Below, in pieces: positions 8,437-17,617 of a DNA stretch of 64,000 nt. Each line of letters opens with the position of its first letter. Positions within the stretch are counted from its first letter, which is position 1. The translations under genes were made by a program, and so were the position numbers. The notes below the pieces were generated by a model. That model saw only the letters and a program-made list of their open reading frames with translations. It was not told where the DNA came from and ran no database searches. Location: contig WSNO01000011.1 of the NCBI GenBank assembly GCA_009773415.1, forward strand, positions 62,001 through 126,000, given 5' to 3'. This DNA is from Nitrospirota bacterium (GTDB lineage Bacteria; Nitrospirota; Thermodesulfovibrionia; Thermodesulfovibrionales; Dissulfurispiraceae).

Positions 8437-9434
8437 CTTGCGGCGACGGCGCAGCCGATGCCGATCACTGCCGCCGTTTGCATGATGCGGACTGCCAGCC
8501 GGGCATGCGCCGTGCTGACAGAATGGTCTGCATCGCCGATGGTCGGCTTTGCAACAGAAACGCCTCCATAGGTTGATGTCCCTCCAAGCCGGATTCCGAG
8601 CGCACCGGCCATTGCTGCTTCCGGCACACCGCTGTTCGGGCTGAGATGATTTCTGCCGTCGCGCCGCATGATGCGCCAGGCATTTTTTGCAGACGCAGCC
8701 CGGCCGAGCAGGGCGCTTAGGACAATCAGACCGCCCGCAATACGCGCCGGGATGAAGTTTGCAAGGTCATCGAGACGGGCGGCAGCCCACCCGAAATGAC
8801 GATACCGGTCGTTCCGGTAACCGATCATCGAGTCGAGCGTGTTCACCGCCTTATACGCCATCGCCAGAGGAAGTCCTCCGACAGTAAAGTAAAAGAGCGG
8901 TGCGATGACGCCATCGGACAGGTTTTCCGAGACCGTTTCGATTGTCGCTTTCGCGCACGACGATTCGCTCAACCCTTCGGTATCGCGACCGACAATCATG
9001 CTGAGGTTTCGCCGCGCCCGGGCCAGATTGCCGGCTTCCAGATCGAGAATAACAAGGGCAGCAGCATCACCCAGTCCGCGAAGGGCGATAGTTGTTGCAG
9101 CAAGCAGAATTAGCACTCCAAGGCTAAGCAGCGCGGGAGCGCTGAGGAGCGTATGTCCAGCAACGATGCCGAGAATATATTCCTGCACTATAAAGGTGAG
9201 CGCTCCGGTTACAGCAACAACGACGACTGTCAGCACTCCGCCTGCGATGCGCTCCGTCAGCGGCGAACGTGCTACTCTCCGAAGCGCCGACTCTCCCCCG
9301 GCGATTGCCGCTCCGATAAGGCGAACCGGATGAGGCAGCCACCGGGGGTCGCCGATGGCATAATCCAGCAGGCAGGCGCCTGCAAGAATGAATGCTTCGA
9401 TTGGGATGACCATATTTGGCGTGCCGGGGATCAT
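8421..9434 (-). CDS. cbiB: Adenosylcobinamide-phosphate synthase CbiB
   Basis: CbiB is an integral membrane amide synthase that condenses adenosylcobyric acid with aminopropanol phosphate. The 337-residue protein has the family opening LLDYAIGDPRWLPHPVRLIG, the SMIVGRDTEGLSES segment, ETVSENLSDGVIAPLFYF, and YKAVNTLDSMIGY. These four blocks are diagnostic. About six hydrophobic segments are visible. It overlaps cbiP by 4 bases and cobD by 16 bases. Confidence 0.94.
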   Translation of the reverse strand: MIPGTPNMVIPIEAFILAGACLLDYAIGDPRWLPHPVRLIGAAIAGGESALRRVARSPLTERIAGGVLTVVVVAVTGALTFIVQEYILGIVAGHTLLSAPALLSLGVLILLAATTIALRGLGDAAALVILDLEAGNLARARRNLSMIVGRDTEGLSESSCAKATIETVSENLSDGVIAPLFYFTVGGLPLAMAYKAVNTLDSMIGYRNDRYRHFGWAAARLDDLANFIPARIAGGLIVLSALLGRAASAKNAWRIMRRDGRNHLSPNSGVPEAAMAGALGIRLGGTSTYGGVSVAKPTIGDADHSVSTAHARLAVRIMQTAAVIGIGCAVAARWGFA

Positions 9435-10948
9435 GGCGCTATCATCCTCCTGACCGCATCAAGATCACAGTTATTCCGCACCACGTCAGACAGTCGGTCA
9501 ATCGCGGCTTCACGCGCTGCATGATATGACACGCCGCTTTCCAATGAAGGCAATCCTTTGCGATGACGGACGTCATTGAGCACGGCACGGCGAAAAGCAT
9601 CGTTATCAAACAGTCCGTGCAGATATGTGCCCCAGCATGAGCCGTTTTGAGAACCCTCCGGCACCCACACAGCGCTTCCAGCCCGCCGGATTCTCAATAG
9701 ATTCATATCGCCGCTGCTGTCGCCCATGTGGATTTCATATCCACGGAGGGAGTGAACCTCGGATGTTGGAACTGAAAGGCCTCCGGTGATCCGGGAATCG
9801 AGCAATTCCGCGACTGACAGGCAAGTGGTTTTTTCTGCCTGAAACCTGGTGGTGATGTTGAGCAGTCCAAGCCCGCATACTTCACGTTCGGAACTTTCAA
9901 TGCCCTGCTCATCGAGTATCCGCTTTCCGAGCATCTGGTATCCCCCGCAGATGCCGACAACCGGCACTCCGCGCTCATGAGCAGCATGGAGTGCCGGTTC
10001 GAAGCCGCGGGTGCGGAGAATCTTCAGATCGGCAACGGTATTTTTTGAACCGGGGATGATGACGAGATCCGCGGTTTCCAGATCGGACGGACTGTGCGAG
10101 AAGATAAGCGACACATCAGGTTCCATGCGCAACGCATCAAAGTCGGTGAAGTTTGCGATTGAGCGATGGCGAATGACGACGATGCGGATGGAACCATGTT
10201 CATGATGAAGCGGTAAGTGATCGCTCAGGGAGAGACCATCTTCCTCGGGAAGCCCGATGCTCTCCAGGTAAGGCAGAACGCCGATGACGGGGCGCCCCGT
10301 TTTTGCTTCAATCATGCGGAGGCCTGGCTCAAGAATGGTCCGGTCCCCGCGGAATTTGTTGATAAGGAATCCCTTTATTGGCGTAGCCGCTTCCGCCAGC
10401 AGTCCGATTGTGCCATAAAAGGAAGCAAAAACACCGCCCTTGTCTATATCGCCGACGAGGATGACCGGCGCATCGGCGTGGCGGGCCATTGCCATGTTGA
10501 CGATATCGACATCCATCAGGTTGATTTCGGCCGGCGAACCGGCTCCCTCGATGACGATCAGTTCATGGTTTTCGGCGAGACGATCATATGAATCAGCAAC
10601 TGCTGCCCATAACATTTTTTTATGAGAATAGTACTCTCTCGCGTGCATCGTTGCATGCACCTTGCCATGAATTATGACCTGCGAGCCGTTCTCTCCGGAG
10701 GTTTTCAGCAAAATCGGATTCATGTCCGCTGTCGGCTTAATACGGGCGGCATCGGCCTGCAGGGCCTGCGCACGGCCGATTTCGGCGCCTTCGGCTGTTA
10801 TGGCAGCATTGAGAGCCATGTTCTGGGCCTTGAATGGTGCAACCGAGATGCCTTCATCCGAAAAGATGCGGCAGAAGGCGGCAGCGACAAGGCTTTTGCC
10901 GACTCCCGAGCCGGTTCCCTGAATCATGAGGGCTTGGGCTCTGTTCAT
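9431..10948 (-). CDS. cbiP: Cobyric acid synthase CbiP (CobQ)
   Basis: CbiP amidates side chains b, d, e and g of adenosylcobyrinic acid a,c-diamide. At 505 residues the length is standard. It starts ALMIQGTGSGVGKSLVAAAFCRIF (P-loop, DTBS-like domain), continues VAPFKAQNMALN and EGAGSPAEINLMDVDIVNM. It ends in a GATase domain with the nucleophile Cys in VVGICGGYQMLG and a late WGTYLHGLFDND carrying the His. It lies between cobC (63-base gap) and cbiB (4-base overlap) in the minus-strand cobalamin run. Confidence 0.95.
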   Translation of the reverse strand: MNRAQALMIQGTGSGVGKSLVAAAFCRIFSDEGISVAPFKAQNMALNAAITAEGAEIGRAQALQADAARIKPTADMNPILLKTSGENGSQVIIHGKVHATMHAREYYSHKKMLWAAVADSYDRLAENHELIVIEGAGSPAEINLMDVDIVNMAMARHADAPVILVGDIDKGGVFASFYGTIGLLAEAATPIKGFLINKFRGDRTILEPGLRMIEAKTGRPVIGVLPYLESIGLPEEDGLSLSDHLPLHHEHGSIRIVVIRHRSIANFTDFDALRMEPDVSLIFSHSPSDLETADLVIIPGSKNTVADLKILRTRGFEPALHAAHERGVPVVGICGGYQMLGKRILDEQGIESSEREVCGLGLLNITTRFQAEKTTCLSVAELLDSRITGGLSVPTSEVHSLRGYEIHMGDSSGDMNLLRIRRAGSAVWVPEGSQNGSCWGTYLHGLFDNDAFRRAVLNDVRHRKGLPSLESGVSYHAAREAAIDRLSDVVRNNCDLDAVRRMIAP

Positions 10949-11012
10949 AGCCGCGTTCCTTGTGCCGACTGAAGCATATGCTGCGGAGTGATCGTCAATC
11001 CGGGATCTGCGC

Positions 11013-11684
11013 TCATAATCGGATTTCCCCGTATTTTGCGGGTGAATAATTCAGCAACTTAATGACAGGGTATTCTTCCCAGAACTCAATGATGCTCACT
11101 GCGGCAGTGTCCTGCTCAATTCGGAAGACGTGTTCCAGGGGAACTCCCATGATATGGCAGAGCATGACGCGATTGAGCCCCCCGTGCGCGACAACAGCGA
11201 GCGAATGTCCTGCGTGGAGTTTCAGAATCAGGGAAAGCGCCGAAACAGCTCGGGCTTCAACTTCCCGGGTCGTTTCTCCGCCCACAGGGGAGTGATCAAC
11301 CGGGTTGCGTGCCCAAGCCCTGAACTCATCCGGAAATCGTTCTTGTATTTCACTGAACGACAATCCTTCCCAAATGCCGAAGTGTCGTTCCCTCAAATCA
11401 GGATGGATGACGGGGCTAAGCCCGTGCGGCTCGCAGATCTTCTCCGCAGTCTTTTGTGCGCGGCGTAACGGCGAGGAGTAAACCGCCTGAAGCTTCGATG
11501 CGGAACAGCCGTCTTTTTCCGCAGAGAGCGTTCGGCGCGCAAGTTCCTCAGCAATAAACCCGGCGGTTTTTTTCGCCTGCGCTACACCCTCATCGGAGAG
11601 CGGAACATCAATGCTGCCTTTGTAGCGGCGTTCTTCGCCGCCGACCGTTACGCCGTGGCGAACGAGATAGAGAGTCGTGACCAT
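11013..11684 (-). CDS. cobC: Alpha-ribazole-5'-phosphate phosphatase-like histidine phosphatase CobC
   Basis: This is a phosphoglycerate-mutase-superfamily phosphatase. The active-site motif LVRHGVT is at residues 7-13, ERHFGIWEGLSF holds the family's conserved Glu segment, and VVAHGGLNRVM carries the second catalytic His. The assignment to CobC (dephosphorylating alpha-ribazole phosphate or adenosylcobalamin phosphate) rests on its place between cobS and cbiP; by motif alone it could be another small-molecule phosphatase. The start lies inside the cobS end (37-base overlap), an unusually long coupling overlap. The 223-residue length is a little above the usual 200. Confidence 0.82.
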   Translation of the reverse strand: MVTTLYLVRHGVTVGGEERRYKGSIDVPLSDEGVAQAKKTAGFIAEELARRTLSAEKDGCSASKLQAVYSSPLRRAQKTAEKICEPHGLSPVIHPDLRERHFGIWEGLSFSEIQERFPDEFRAWARNPVDHSPVGGETTREVEARAVSALSLILKLHAGHSLAVVAHGGLNRVMLCHIMGVPLEHVFRIEQDTAAVSIIEFWEEYPVIKLLNYSPAKYGEIRL

Positions 11685-12469
11685 GCCAGCACCACCATGA
11701 GAAAGACAAGTTCACTGCCTTCGCTGAGCGCCCCAAAGGTGTCGCCCGTAAGACCGCCAACGCGGTTTTTGCAAAAAGAAACCCACGCCAGGGTCATCAT
11801 GTACCCGCCGGCAAGCAGCGCCGGATAAAAAAGCAGAGGATCAAGATCGCCAAATCGGCCCCATTTGAAGACAAGGAGCGAGACGGGCGCAAGAAACATG
11901 ACGGTCGCGGCAGCAAGCTGCGGCATGCGAACGCTTTCAATAAACGATCTGCCCAAGCCGTCCCGCCGGGCTGCAGTCCCGTTATACATTGCAACCACCA
12001 TGCACCACTTCGAAATCATCGGCAAGACAAAAAGTGTTGAGTAATACGTGAATGGCAGCAAGTTTGCGCAGCTGCGGATGCTCAGATATTTCAGCAAGAG
12101 GACCATGACAAGCACGGTGACCCCAATCGGGCCGGTCGCCGGGTCCTTCATCACCGTCAGTCGCCGCGCGCGGTCGGCTTCGGCGTTGCCAGCTGATTTG
12201 ACCGCAAGCGCATCTGCGGTATCGGCAAGCCCGTCAAGATGAAAGGCACCGTTACTGACGATAAGCGCCAGCACCAGCAGGGCCGCAACAATATCGGGAT
12301 GAAAGACATTCCCCATCGTGTAATCGACCGCCAGAAGCAATATGCCCTGAAGGGCGCCAACTACGACAAACCATGAAGAACTCTTTCCGAGCTCATACTC
12401 GTTCACCGTCCCGGAGATGCGCACCGGGACGATTGTGAGAAATTGCAACGCGAGAAGGAATGACCTCAT
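11648..12469 (-). CDS. cobS: Adenosylcobinamide-GDP ribazoletransferase CobS (cobalamin synthase)
   Basis: This membrane enzyme joins alpha-ribazole (phosphate) to adenosylcobinamide-GDP. The 273-residue chain has FLTIVPV near the start, then the catalytic GAFHLDGLADTADAL, followed by KDPATGPIGVTVLVM: the hallmark Asp-rich HLDGLxDxxDGL and MxDxxxGxxG blocks of CobS. Hydrophobic helices fill the rest. It starts immediately after the cobT stop with no spacing (TAA then ATG), consistent with coupled translation. Confidence 0.94.
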   Translation of the reverse strand: MRSFLLALQFLTIVPVRISGTVNEYELGKSSSWFVVVGALQGILLLAVDYTMGNVFHPDIVAALLVLALIVSNGAFHLDGLADTADALAVKSAGNAEADRARRLTVMKDPATGPIGVTVLVMVLLLKYLSIRSCANLLPFTYYSTLFVLPMISKWCMVVAMYNGTAARRDGLGRSFIESVRMPQLAAATVMFLAPVSLLVFKWGRFGDLDPLLFYPALLAGGYMMTLAWVSFCKNRVGGLTGDTFGALSEGSELVFLMVVLAWSRLSISFATA

Positions 12470-13525
12470 TTAGCTCCCGGTGGAGACCCCGGCTTCGCCG
12501 AACGTCGCCATTTCACGGTATATCTTCAAAGCACCCTCGATAATCATCATCGCAAGCGCGGCGCCGGTGCCTTCGCCGAGCCGGAGATTCAGATCCAGAA
12601 TCGGCTGAAGCCCGATTTTTTCGAGCATAGCACGGTGGCCGATTTCGACTGATGCATGTGCGGCAAACATATAATCACGAGACGTTGGCTCTATCCCGAA
12701 GGCAATCAGTGCTCCGGCGGTCGAAATGAAACCGTCAATAACAATCGGGATGCGGTTTGCCGCAGATCCGAGAATCAGTCCGGCAATGCCGCCGATTTCA
12801 GCGCCGCCGACCTTTGCCAGCACATCGATTGCGTCCAGCGGATTCGGGTTGTTCATGCGGATGCCTGCCTCGACGACGCGGATCTTGTTGTTGAGCGCGG
12901 CGTCGGAAATTCCGGTGCCCCGGCCGGTTACGGCCGCAGCGGACATGCCGGTCATAAGCGAGGCAATTGCGCTGGAAGGGGTGGTATTGCCGATTCCCAT
13001 CTCCCCGGTGCCGAACAGCGAAAACCCTTTGGCGGCGTACTCATCTGCCAACTCAATGCCGACCTCAATACAGCGGACCGCCTCCTCATGTGTCATGGCC
13101 GGGCCTTTAGTGAAGTTCCTCGTTCCGCGAAGAACCTTTCGCTGCAGCAAACCTCCGACAGTGCCAAAATCGCAATCAACCCCGATATCGACAACCTCAA
13201 CATCGGCGCCCGCATGCCGTGCGAGTACATTGATGCCGGCTCCTCCGCTGAGAAAATTGAAGACCATCTGCCGGGTCACCTCTTTTGGGAACGCCGAAAC
13301 ACCCTCTTCGGCAACTCCGTGATCTCCCGCAAAAACAAAGACGACCTTCCGGGGGAGCAATGGCATTTCATCGGCAGATACGGCAACCATCTGCCTGGCG
13401 AACTCTTCCAGGCGGCCCAGACTGCCGGGCGGTTTCGTAAGATTGTCGAGCCGTTTCCGGGCGGCGGAGAAAAAACGATCATCAAGGGGAGCAATGCGGC
13501 CGATGGTTTCTGCAATAAGGGTCAT
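12470..13525 (-). CDS. cobT: Nicotinate-nucleotide:dimethylbenzimidazole phosphoribosyltransferase CobT
   Basis: CobT activates the lower-ligand base, making alpha-ribazole phosphate from dimethylbenzimidazole (or another base) and nicotinate mononucleotide. The 351-residue product shows [13 protein letters not shown] near residue 30, [42 protein letters not shown] and a C-terminal [11 protein letters not shown] carrying the catalytic Glu; all are standard. It is separated from cobU by 10 bases. No bluB or bza genes for making the base are in the window. Confidence 0.95.
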   Translation of the reverse strand: MTLIAETIGRIAPLDDRFFSAARKRLDNLTKPPGSLGRLEEFARQMVAVSADEMPLLPRKVVFVFAGDHGVAEEGVSAFPKEVTRQMVFNFLSGGAGINVLARHAGADVEVVDIGVDCDFGTVGGLLQRKVLRGTRNFTKGPAMTHEEAVRCIEVGIELADEYAAKGFSLFGTGEMGIGNTTPSSAIASLMTGMSAAAVTGRGTGISDAALNNKIRVVEAGIRMNNPNPLDAIDVLAKVGGAEIGGIAGLILGSAANRIPIVIDGFISTAGALIAFGIEPTSRDYMFAAHASVEIGHRAMLEKIGLQPILDLNLRLGEGTGAALAMMIIEGALKIYREMATFGEAGVSTGS

Positions 13526-13535
13526 AGAGTCCTCT

Positions 13536-14051
13536 TCATTTGATTTTTATCGGAATGCCGGCACTGACGAGGTAGACATGATCAGCGACTTCGGCAACTT
13601 TCTGATTCAGGAGTCCCGCAAGATCACGGAATTTACGCGCCAGTGCGTTGTCCGGAACAATCCCCATGCCAACCTCATTCGTCACGATGAAGTACTGTGT
13701 CTTGCGATGGGTTTCCATGAGTGCGTGGACAAGACCCTCGACAGCTCCGTCGACCAGTTCAGGCTCGTTCAGCAGTTTATTAGAAAGCCAGACGGTCAGG
13801 CAGTCGACGAGAATCTGGTCAAAATGGCTGCATATCTCGCGCAGCAGAGAGGCGAGGCCGAAGGGTTCCTCAAACGTTATCCAGTCCTCCGACCGCTCGT
13901 CTTTGTGGCGACTGATGCGATCGGACATCTCTTCATCGAGCGCCTGCGCGGTTGCAACATACGCCTTTGCCTTGCCGGCCCCGCCGGATGCAAGGTTCAG
14001 GGCATATCCTGACTTGCCGCTCCGTGTTCCTCCGATAATCAGTGTTATCAT
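13536..14051 (-). CDS. cobU: Adenosylcobinamide kinase / guanylyltransferase CobU
   Basis: This bifunctional enzyme phosphorylates adenosylcobinamide and transfers GMP to it. At 171 residues the length is standard. The P-loop [11 protein letters not shown] is at residues 7-17, [13 protein letters not shown] and [10 protein letters not shown] (with the His that becomes guanylylated) follow, then [10 protein letters not shown] and [10 protein letters not shown]. It is the first gene of the riboswitch-led cobalamin block, with an AAGGA ribosome site 5 bases before ATG and an intrinsic terminator hairpin 25 bases further up. Confidence 0.95.
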   Translation of the reverse strand: MITLIIGGTRSGKSGYALNLASGGAGKAKAYVATAQALDEEMSDRISRHKDERSEDWITFEEPFGLASLLREICSHFDQILVDCLTVWLSNKLLNEPELVDGAVEGLVHALMETHRKTQYFIVTNEVGMGIVPDNALARKFRDLAGLLNQKVAEVADHVYLVSAGIPIKIK

Positions 14052-14073
14052 TTTTCCTTATTTTTCCCCGGAA

Positions 14074-14110
14074 AACAAAAAATCCTCAAGGCATAACCGC
14101 CCTGAGGATT
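14074..14110 (-). terminator. Intrinsic terminator, probable expression platform of the upstream cobalamin riboswitch
   Basis: On the minus strand the arms AATCCTCAGGG and (C)CTTGAGGATT form a stable stem with one mismatch, followed by a run of six T (read from 14081 down to 14076). It lies between the aptamer and cobU, so it can abort transcription when B12 is bound. The hairpin is seen directly; the switching role is inferred from position. Confidence 0.8.
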
Positions 14111-14255
14111 GCACCCTGCTTCCTTCATCCTCTGCAAACGCCTCTTCTTCCGCGAGAAGGCGAAACGCAGAATTCAGCTGTCGGAATCAAGGCGGGAGGA
14201 ACGACAAAAACATCAGCTCCTGTGCCCTGAATCCTGCATGCTCAACCCTGATTTT

Positions 14256-14424
14256 GTCGGCAGGTCTTCTGGCTCCCGGTTCATCCTGCCCGCCGGCCTT
14301 CCCGGGCATAATCCCAGTGGCATAGTCGACGTTCGTCCCCGGTTACAGCGGCGGGACCGCTCCCGGTTTCGGCAGTGCTGCCGGCACGGGATTCCCTATT
14401 AAGCCTCTCGGCGCCTGACAAGAG
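14256..14424 (-). ncRNA. Cobalamin riboswitch controlling the cobU operon
   Basis: Minus-strand sequence contains the aptamer elements AATAGGGAA, CCGGGAGCGGTCCCGCC(GCTGTAA), GCCACTGGG, CCCGGGAAGGC, and the B12 box GAGCCAGAAGACCTGCC (near 14275-14258). About 145 bases separate it from the terminator hairpin at 14110-14074. It has its own likely promoter directly upstream. Confidence 0.93.
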
Positions 14425-14425
14425 T

Positions 14426-14455
14426 ATTGTACTGGATTAAGATCGGAGACGGCAA
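14426..14455 (-). promoter_or_regulatory. Probable sigma-70 promoter for the cobU operon
   Basis: Read on the minus strand: TTGCCG (14455-14450), an 18-base spacer, then TACAAT (14431-14426), just upstream of the cobalamin riboswitch. The -10 matches the consensus at 5 of 6 bases and the -35 at 4 of 6. The start of transcription would fall at about 14419, at the edge of the aptamer. Confidence 0.55.
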
Positions 14456-14658
14456 GGAGATAATTATCCTAATGCTATCAGCTAGTTGCATCAGGAGCCT
14501 GGTCCGCGCACACGCATTTTCCTCCCAAAGCCGGCGGAGCACGGAGAGTCCGTTTCCCGCAGAAAACCGGATTATGTCATTGAATGCCGAGGCATCGGAG
14601 CCTTCCGGAATGTTTTTCCGATGCTGTCATCTGCGGCAGCAGAGCGGGCTTGCAGCGT
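14456..14658. other. Intergenic stretch with no recognisable element
   Basis: This lies between the divergent cobU riboswitch promoter and the ytxH promoter. No open frame, RNA fold or repeat stood out on either strand. Open frames that cross it on the minus strand continue antisense into ytxH and lack family features. Confidence 0.5.
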
Positions 14659-14687
14659 TTGACACCCCCCTGCTTTCCTGCTAAAGT
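14659..14687 (+). promoter_or_regulatory. Sigma-70 promoter for ytxH-mutS2
   Basis: A perfect TTGACA (14659-14664), a 17-base spacer and TAAAGT (14682-14687), 33 bases before the ytxH start codon. The same TTGACA-N17-TAAAGT arrangement recurs before the TPP riboswitch at 62581. Confidence 0.65.
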
Positions 14688-14720
14688 TAAGACAGAAACA
14701 GCCAATACAGGAGGGGACAT

Positions 14721-15065
14721 ATGAGATCTGATGATGCTGCAAAAGTTGCCGGAGCGTTCTTGCTTGGTGGTATGGTAGGAGCAGTTATTGCGTTGCTGTA
14801 TGCGCCGCAGTCGGGCCGAGACACCCGCAAGGATATCGCAAAAACCGCTCGTCGGGTCAAAAAAGATGCTCTTGAGCTTGTTGACGAGACAATCGACACC
14901 ATCAACAATTTTGCCGAAGAGACGAAGGACAGAGTGTCCGAACTGATTGAGCAGGGCGCGGAACTCTCCACCAAGGCGAAGGAGGATGTTGTCAAGACGC
15001 TGGAGCAGGGGCAGAAGGCCATTGAAAAGCAGAAGAAGCGGGTAGTAGAAGGGCTCGGACTGTAA
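14721..15065 (+). CDS. YtxH-family small membrane-anchored protein
   Basis: The protein has 114 residues. A single hydrophobic segment at about residues 8-27 (VAGAFLLGGMVGAVIALLYAP) is followed by QSGRDTRKDI, the usual YtxH-domain border, then an 80-residue Lys/Glu-rich helix with coiled-coil character (apolipoprotein- or late-embryogenesis-like). YtxH proteins are often general-stress proteins, but their biochemical role is not known. A strong ribosome site (AGGAGGGG) precedes the ATG by 5 bases. mutS2 follows 10 to 20 bases later and is probably cotranscribed. Confidence 0.8.
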   Translation: MRSDDAAKVAGAFLLGGMVGAVIALLYAPQSGRDTRKDIAKTARRVKKDALELVDETIDTINNFAEETKDRVSELIEQGAELSTKAKEDVVKTLEQGQKAIEKQKKRVVEGLGL

Positions 15066-15084
15066 TCCGGTCGTTTTGCGCCGG

Positions 15085-17445
15085 ATGATTGCCCCGACCT
15101 CGCTCGACCTGCTCGAGTTTCCCAAGCTTCTTCGCTGCATAGCTGAATACACACATAGTGATGCGACGCGCACAGCCGTGCTGGATATCAGGCCGCTCCC
15201 GGCAGCGGCCGGTATCCGGCAGCGTTTTGTGCAGGTTTCCGAAATTCGCCTGCTGAGTCAGACCGGAGTCCGCCTTGAGCTTTCACCGTTTGAAAATATT
15301 CTCCCGCTTCTGGGCACGGTGCGTCCGGAAGGTGCCGTGCTTGATGCACAGGAGCTTGCCCGTTTTATCCCGGTCTTCGGCATAGCCGTCTCGATTGCTG
15401 GCCAGGCAACAGGGCGGGAAAACATTCCTCACATAAAATCCCTTATGGATCGGCTTACCGGCTTTCCTTCGTTGCTGAAAGCGCTTCGCACGTCTGTTGA
15501 CGCCGAAGGGAATATCCTTGATACTGCATCGCCCGCTCTCGCGCACATTCGGCGCGAGGTAAAGACGGTCGAGCGGCGAATCCGGAAAAAACTCGAAGAC
15601 ATTGTTCGCGACGAATCAGTAGCCGTATTCCTTCAGGATGATTTCATTACACAACGCTCAGGCCGATGGGTCGTGCCGGTGCGCATGGACTCCAAGGGGC
15701 AGGTCGCCGGTGTCGTGCATGATGTTTCGCGTTCAGGGGAAACGGCTTTTGTTGAGCCGCTTGCGATTATTCATTATTCAAATGAACTGGAAAACCTCAT
15801 TGCGGATCAGAAGGCCGAAGAGATTCGCATTCTCCGAACGCTTTCCTCCCTTATTCGTCAGGAAGCCGACCGAATCGAGGAAGAGTTTCAGACGCTCGTC
15901 CAGCTCGATCTGCTGAACGCCCTTGCGTCATTCTCCGACTCCATAAGCGCAGAGGTGCCGGAGTTGAATGACCGGGGCGTCATTTCAGTTGTTTCCGCCC
16001 GACATCCCTTGCTGCAGCGGGCGTTCAAGCGGAGCGGACGGGGGCAGGTGGTGCCTCTTTCCGTGAAGCTCGGCGGAGAGCAGACTGTTATGGTCATTAC
16101 CGGTTCTAACGCCGGCGGCAAAACCATTGCGATTAAAACCATCGGGCTTCTGCTCGCCATGGCGCTCTCAGGCATGCCGGTGCCGGCTGATTCGGGATCC
16201 AGTTTCCCGTTGTTCGGGGAACTGTTGATAGATATCGGCGATGAGCAATCCATTGAGACGAGCCTCTCGACCTTTTCTGCGCATATCGCAAACATTTCGC
16301 GCATTCTTGACCAGGCGGGAACAGGCTCCCTCGTGCTCCTTGATGAGCTTGGCACCGGCACGGATCCCGACGAAGGAGCTGCTCTCGCTTGCGCCATTCT
16401 GCAGGATCTGCAGAAAAAGGGCGCTATGGTCTTTGCAACAACTCACCTTGCCGATATAAAAGGCTTTGTTCACCGTACCGAAGGCATGGTGAATGCCTCG
16501 ATGGAGTTTGACCGGAAGACGATGGTGCCGCTCTATCGTCTTAGGTTCGGCGAGCCGGGGCAGTCATATGCACTTGAAACAGCGGTGCGCTATGGCCTTC
16601 CCGTCCACATCGTCGACGCAGCCCGGGCGATGCTCGGCACCATGAAAGCCGAGTTTGATCTGCTCATTGCTGAACTGAACGAGAAGCGTGCAATGTATGA
16701 GCGTTTACTGGCTGACGCGGAGCTTGAGCGAACAGAGCTTGCGGTAAAAGAAAAGGCTGCCGATGCGCTTATTGCCGAGACCCGGCAGAAGCAGAAGGAA
16801 GCGCTTGCGGCTGCGTATCAGGAGGCGTCTGATCTTGTGCTTCGCGCGAAGCGCGAGGTCCATGCGCTGCTCGATGAAGCGAAGCGGGAAGAAAAAAACC
16901 GACGGGAAGCGCTCCATCAGCTTGACCGGCAGCATGAAGAGTTTGTCCGCAAGCAGAGAGAACATGCGCCGCAGCCCGACGTTCTTGCCATTGATGACAT
17001 CGAGGCAGGGGATACGGTTTTTATCTTATCCTTGGGCTATGACGCCCGTGTGCTTGAGGTCAATCTTCGCCAGAACCGCGTCAGGGTGCAGGCCGGGGCG
17101 GTTGAAGTTGAAGTTCCGGCCGGGGATATTTTGGCCCGGAAAGGATATTTCGCAGACGAGAAGCGGAGATCCTCCGAACCGGAGCCGGCATCAGATGATG
17201 CAGTTGAACTGAAGTTGTACATCATAGGGAGAAGGGTTGATGACGCGCTCTCGGAGCTTGAGCCTTTTTTAAACAGGGCTTCGCTGCACGGGGTTTTGAG
17301 TGTCACGATTGTGCACGGGGTGGGAACCGGCGCGCTGGCGAAGGCAGTTCGGGAACACCTGACGCGCCATCCTCTGGTGAAGAGCTTCCGCAAAGGCGGG
17401 CAGTCTGAAGGCGGCGCCGGAGTGACTATTGTTGAGCTGGCATGA
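15085..17445 (+). CDS. mutS2: MutS2-family ATPase with C-terminal Smr domain
   Basis: MutS2 proteins suppress homologous recombination and/or rescue collided ribosomes; they lack the mismatch-recognition domain of MutS. This one has 786 residues from the ATG at 15085 (a TTG at 15076 is an alternative). Order: core/lever domain to about residue 310, ATPase with Walker A TGSNAGGKTIA near residue 340 and Walker B LLDELGTGTDPDEG near 415, the MutS2 block GEPGQSYALETA, a long Glu/Lys/Arg coiled coil (about 520-635), a beta-rich KOW-like region, and the Smr domain (about 710-786). In the Smr domain HGVGTG is intact, but the usual LDLRG is YIIGRR. Confidence 0.93.
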   Translation: MIAPTSLDLLEFPKLLRCIAEYTHSDATRTAVLDIRPLPAAAGIRQRFVQVSEIRLLSQTGVRLELSPFENILPLLGTVRPEGAVLDAQELARFIPVFGIAVSIAGQATGRENIPHIKSLMDRLTGFPSLLKALRTSVDAEGNILDTASPALAHIRREVKTVERRIRKKLEDIVRDESVAVFLQDDFITQRSGRWVVPVRMDSKGQVAGVVHDVSRSGETAFVEPLAIIHYSNELENLIADQKAEEIRILRTLSSLIRQEADRIEEEFQTLVQLDLLNALASFSDSISAEVPELNDRGVISVVSARHPLLQRAFKRSGRGQVVPLSVKLGGEQTVMVITGSNAGGKTIAIKTIGLLLAMALSGMPVPADSGSSFPLFGELLIDIGDEQSIETSLSTFSAHIANISRILDQAGTGSLVLLDELGTGTDPDEGAALACAILQDLQKKGAMVFATTHLADIKGFVHRTEGMVNASMEFDRKTMVPLYRLRFGEPGQSYALETAVRYGLPVHIVDAARAMLGTMKAEFDLLIAELNEKRAMYERLLADAELERTELAVKEKAADALIAETRQKQKEALAAAYQEASDLVLRAKREVHALLDEAKREEKNRREALHQLDRQHEEFVRKQREHAPQPDVLAIDDIEAGDTVFILSLGYDARVLEVNLRQNRVRVQAGAVEVEVPAGDILARKGYFADEKRRSSEPEPASDDAVELKLYIIGRRVDDALSELEPFLNRASLHGVLSVTIVHGVGTGALAKAVREHLTRHPLVKSFRKGGQSEGGAGVTIVELA

Positions 17446-17617
17446 ACCCGCGATTGTCTTTATCATTTGCATGATTTTTGTCACTGCCACTTGTCGTGAG
17501 TCTTTCCGGATGTTTCGTGCCGGAAGGATTCCGAACATTCTTTGCAGGACAAGCGCAGGAATGAAAAAAAGTTGTAGTGCTGACAAGCTTTCCAATGACA
17601 ATTTCTGGTTTGAGCAA

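Noticed and set aside
14577-15173. Minus-strand frame over ytxH
   Set aside because: It is antisense to a protein with a recognisable YtxH layout, promoter and ribosome site, and has no family features of its own.
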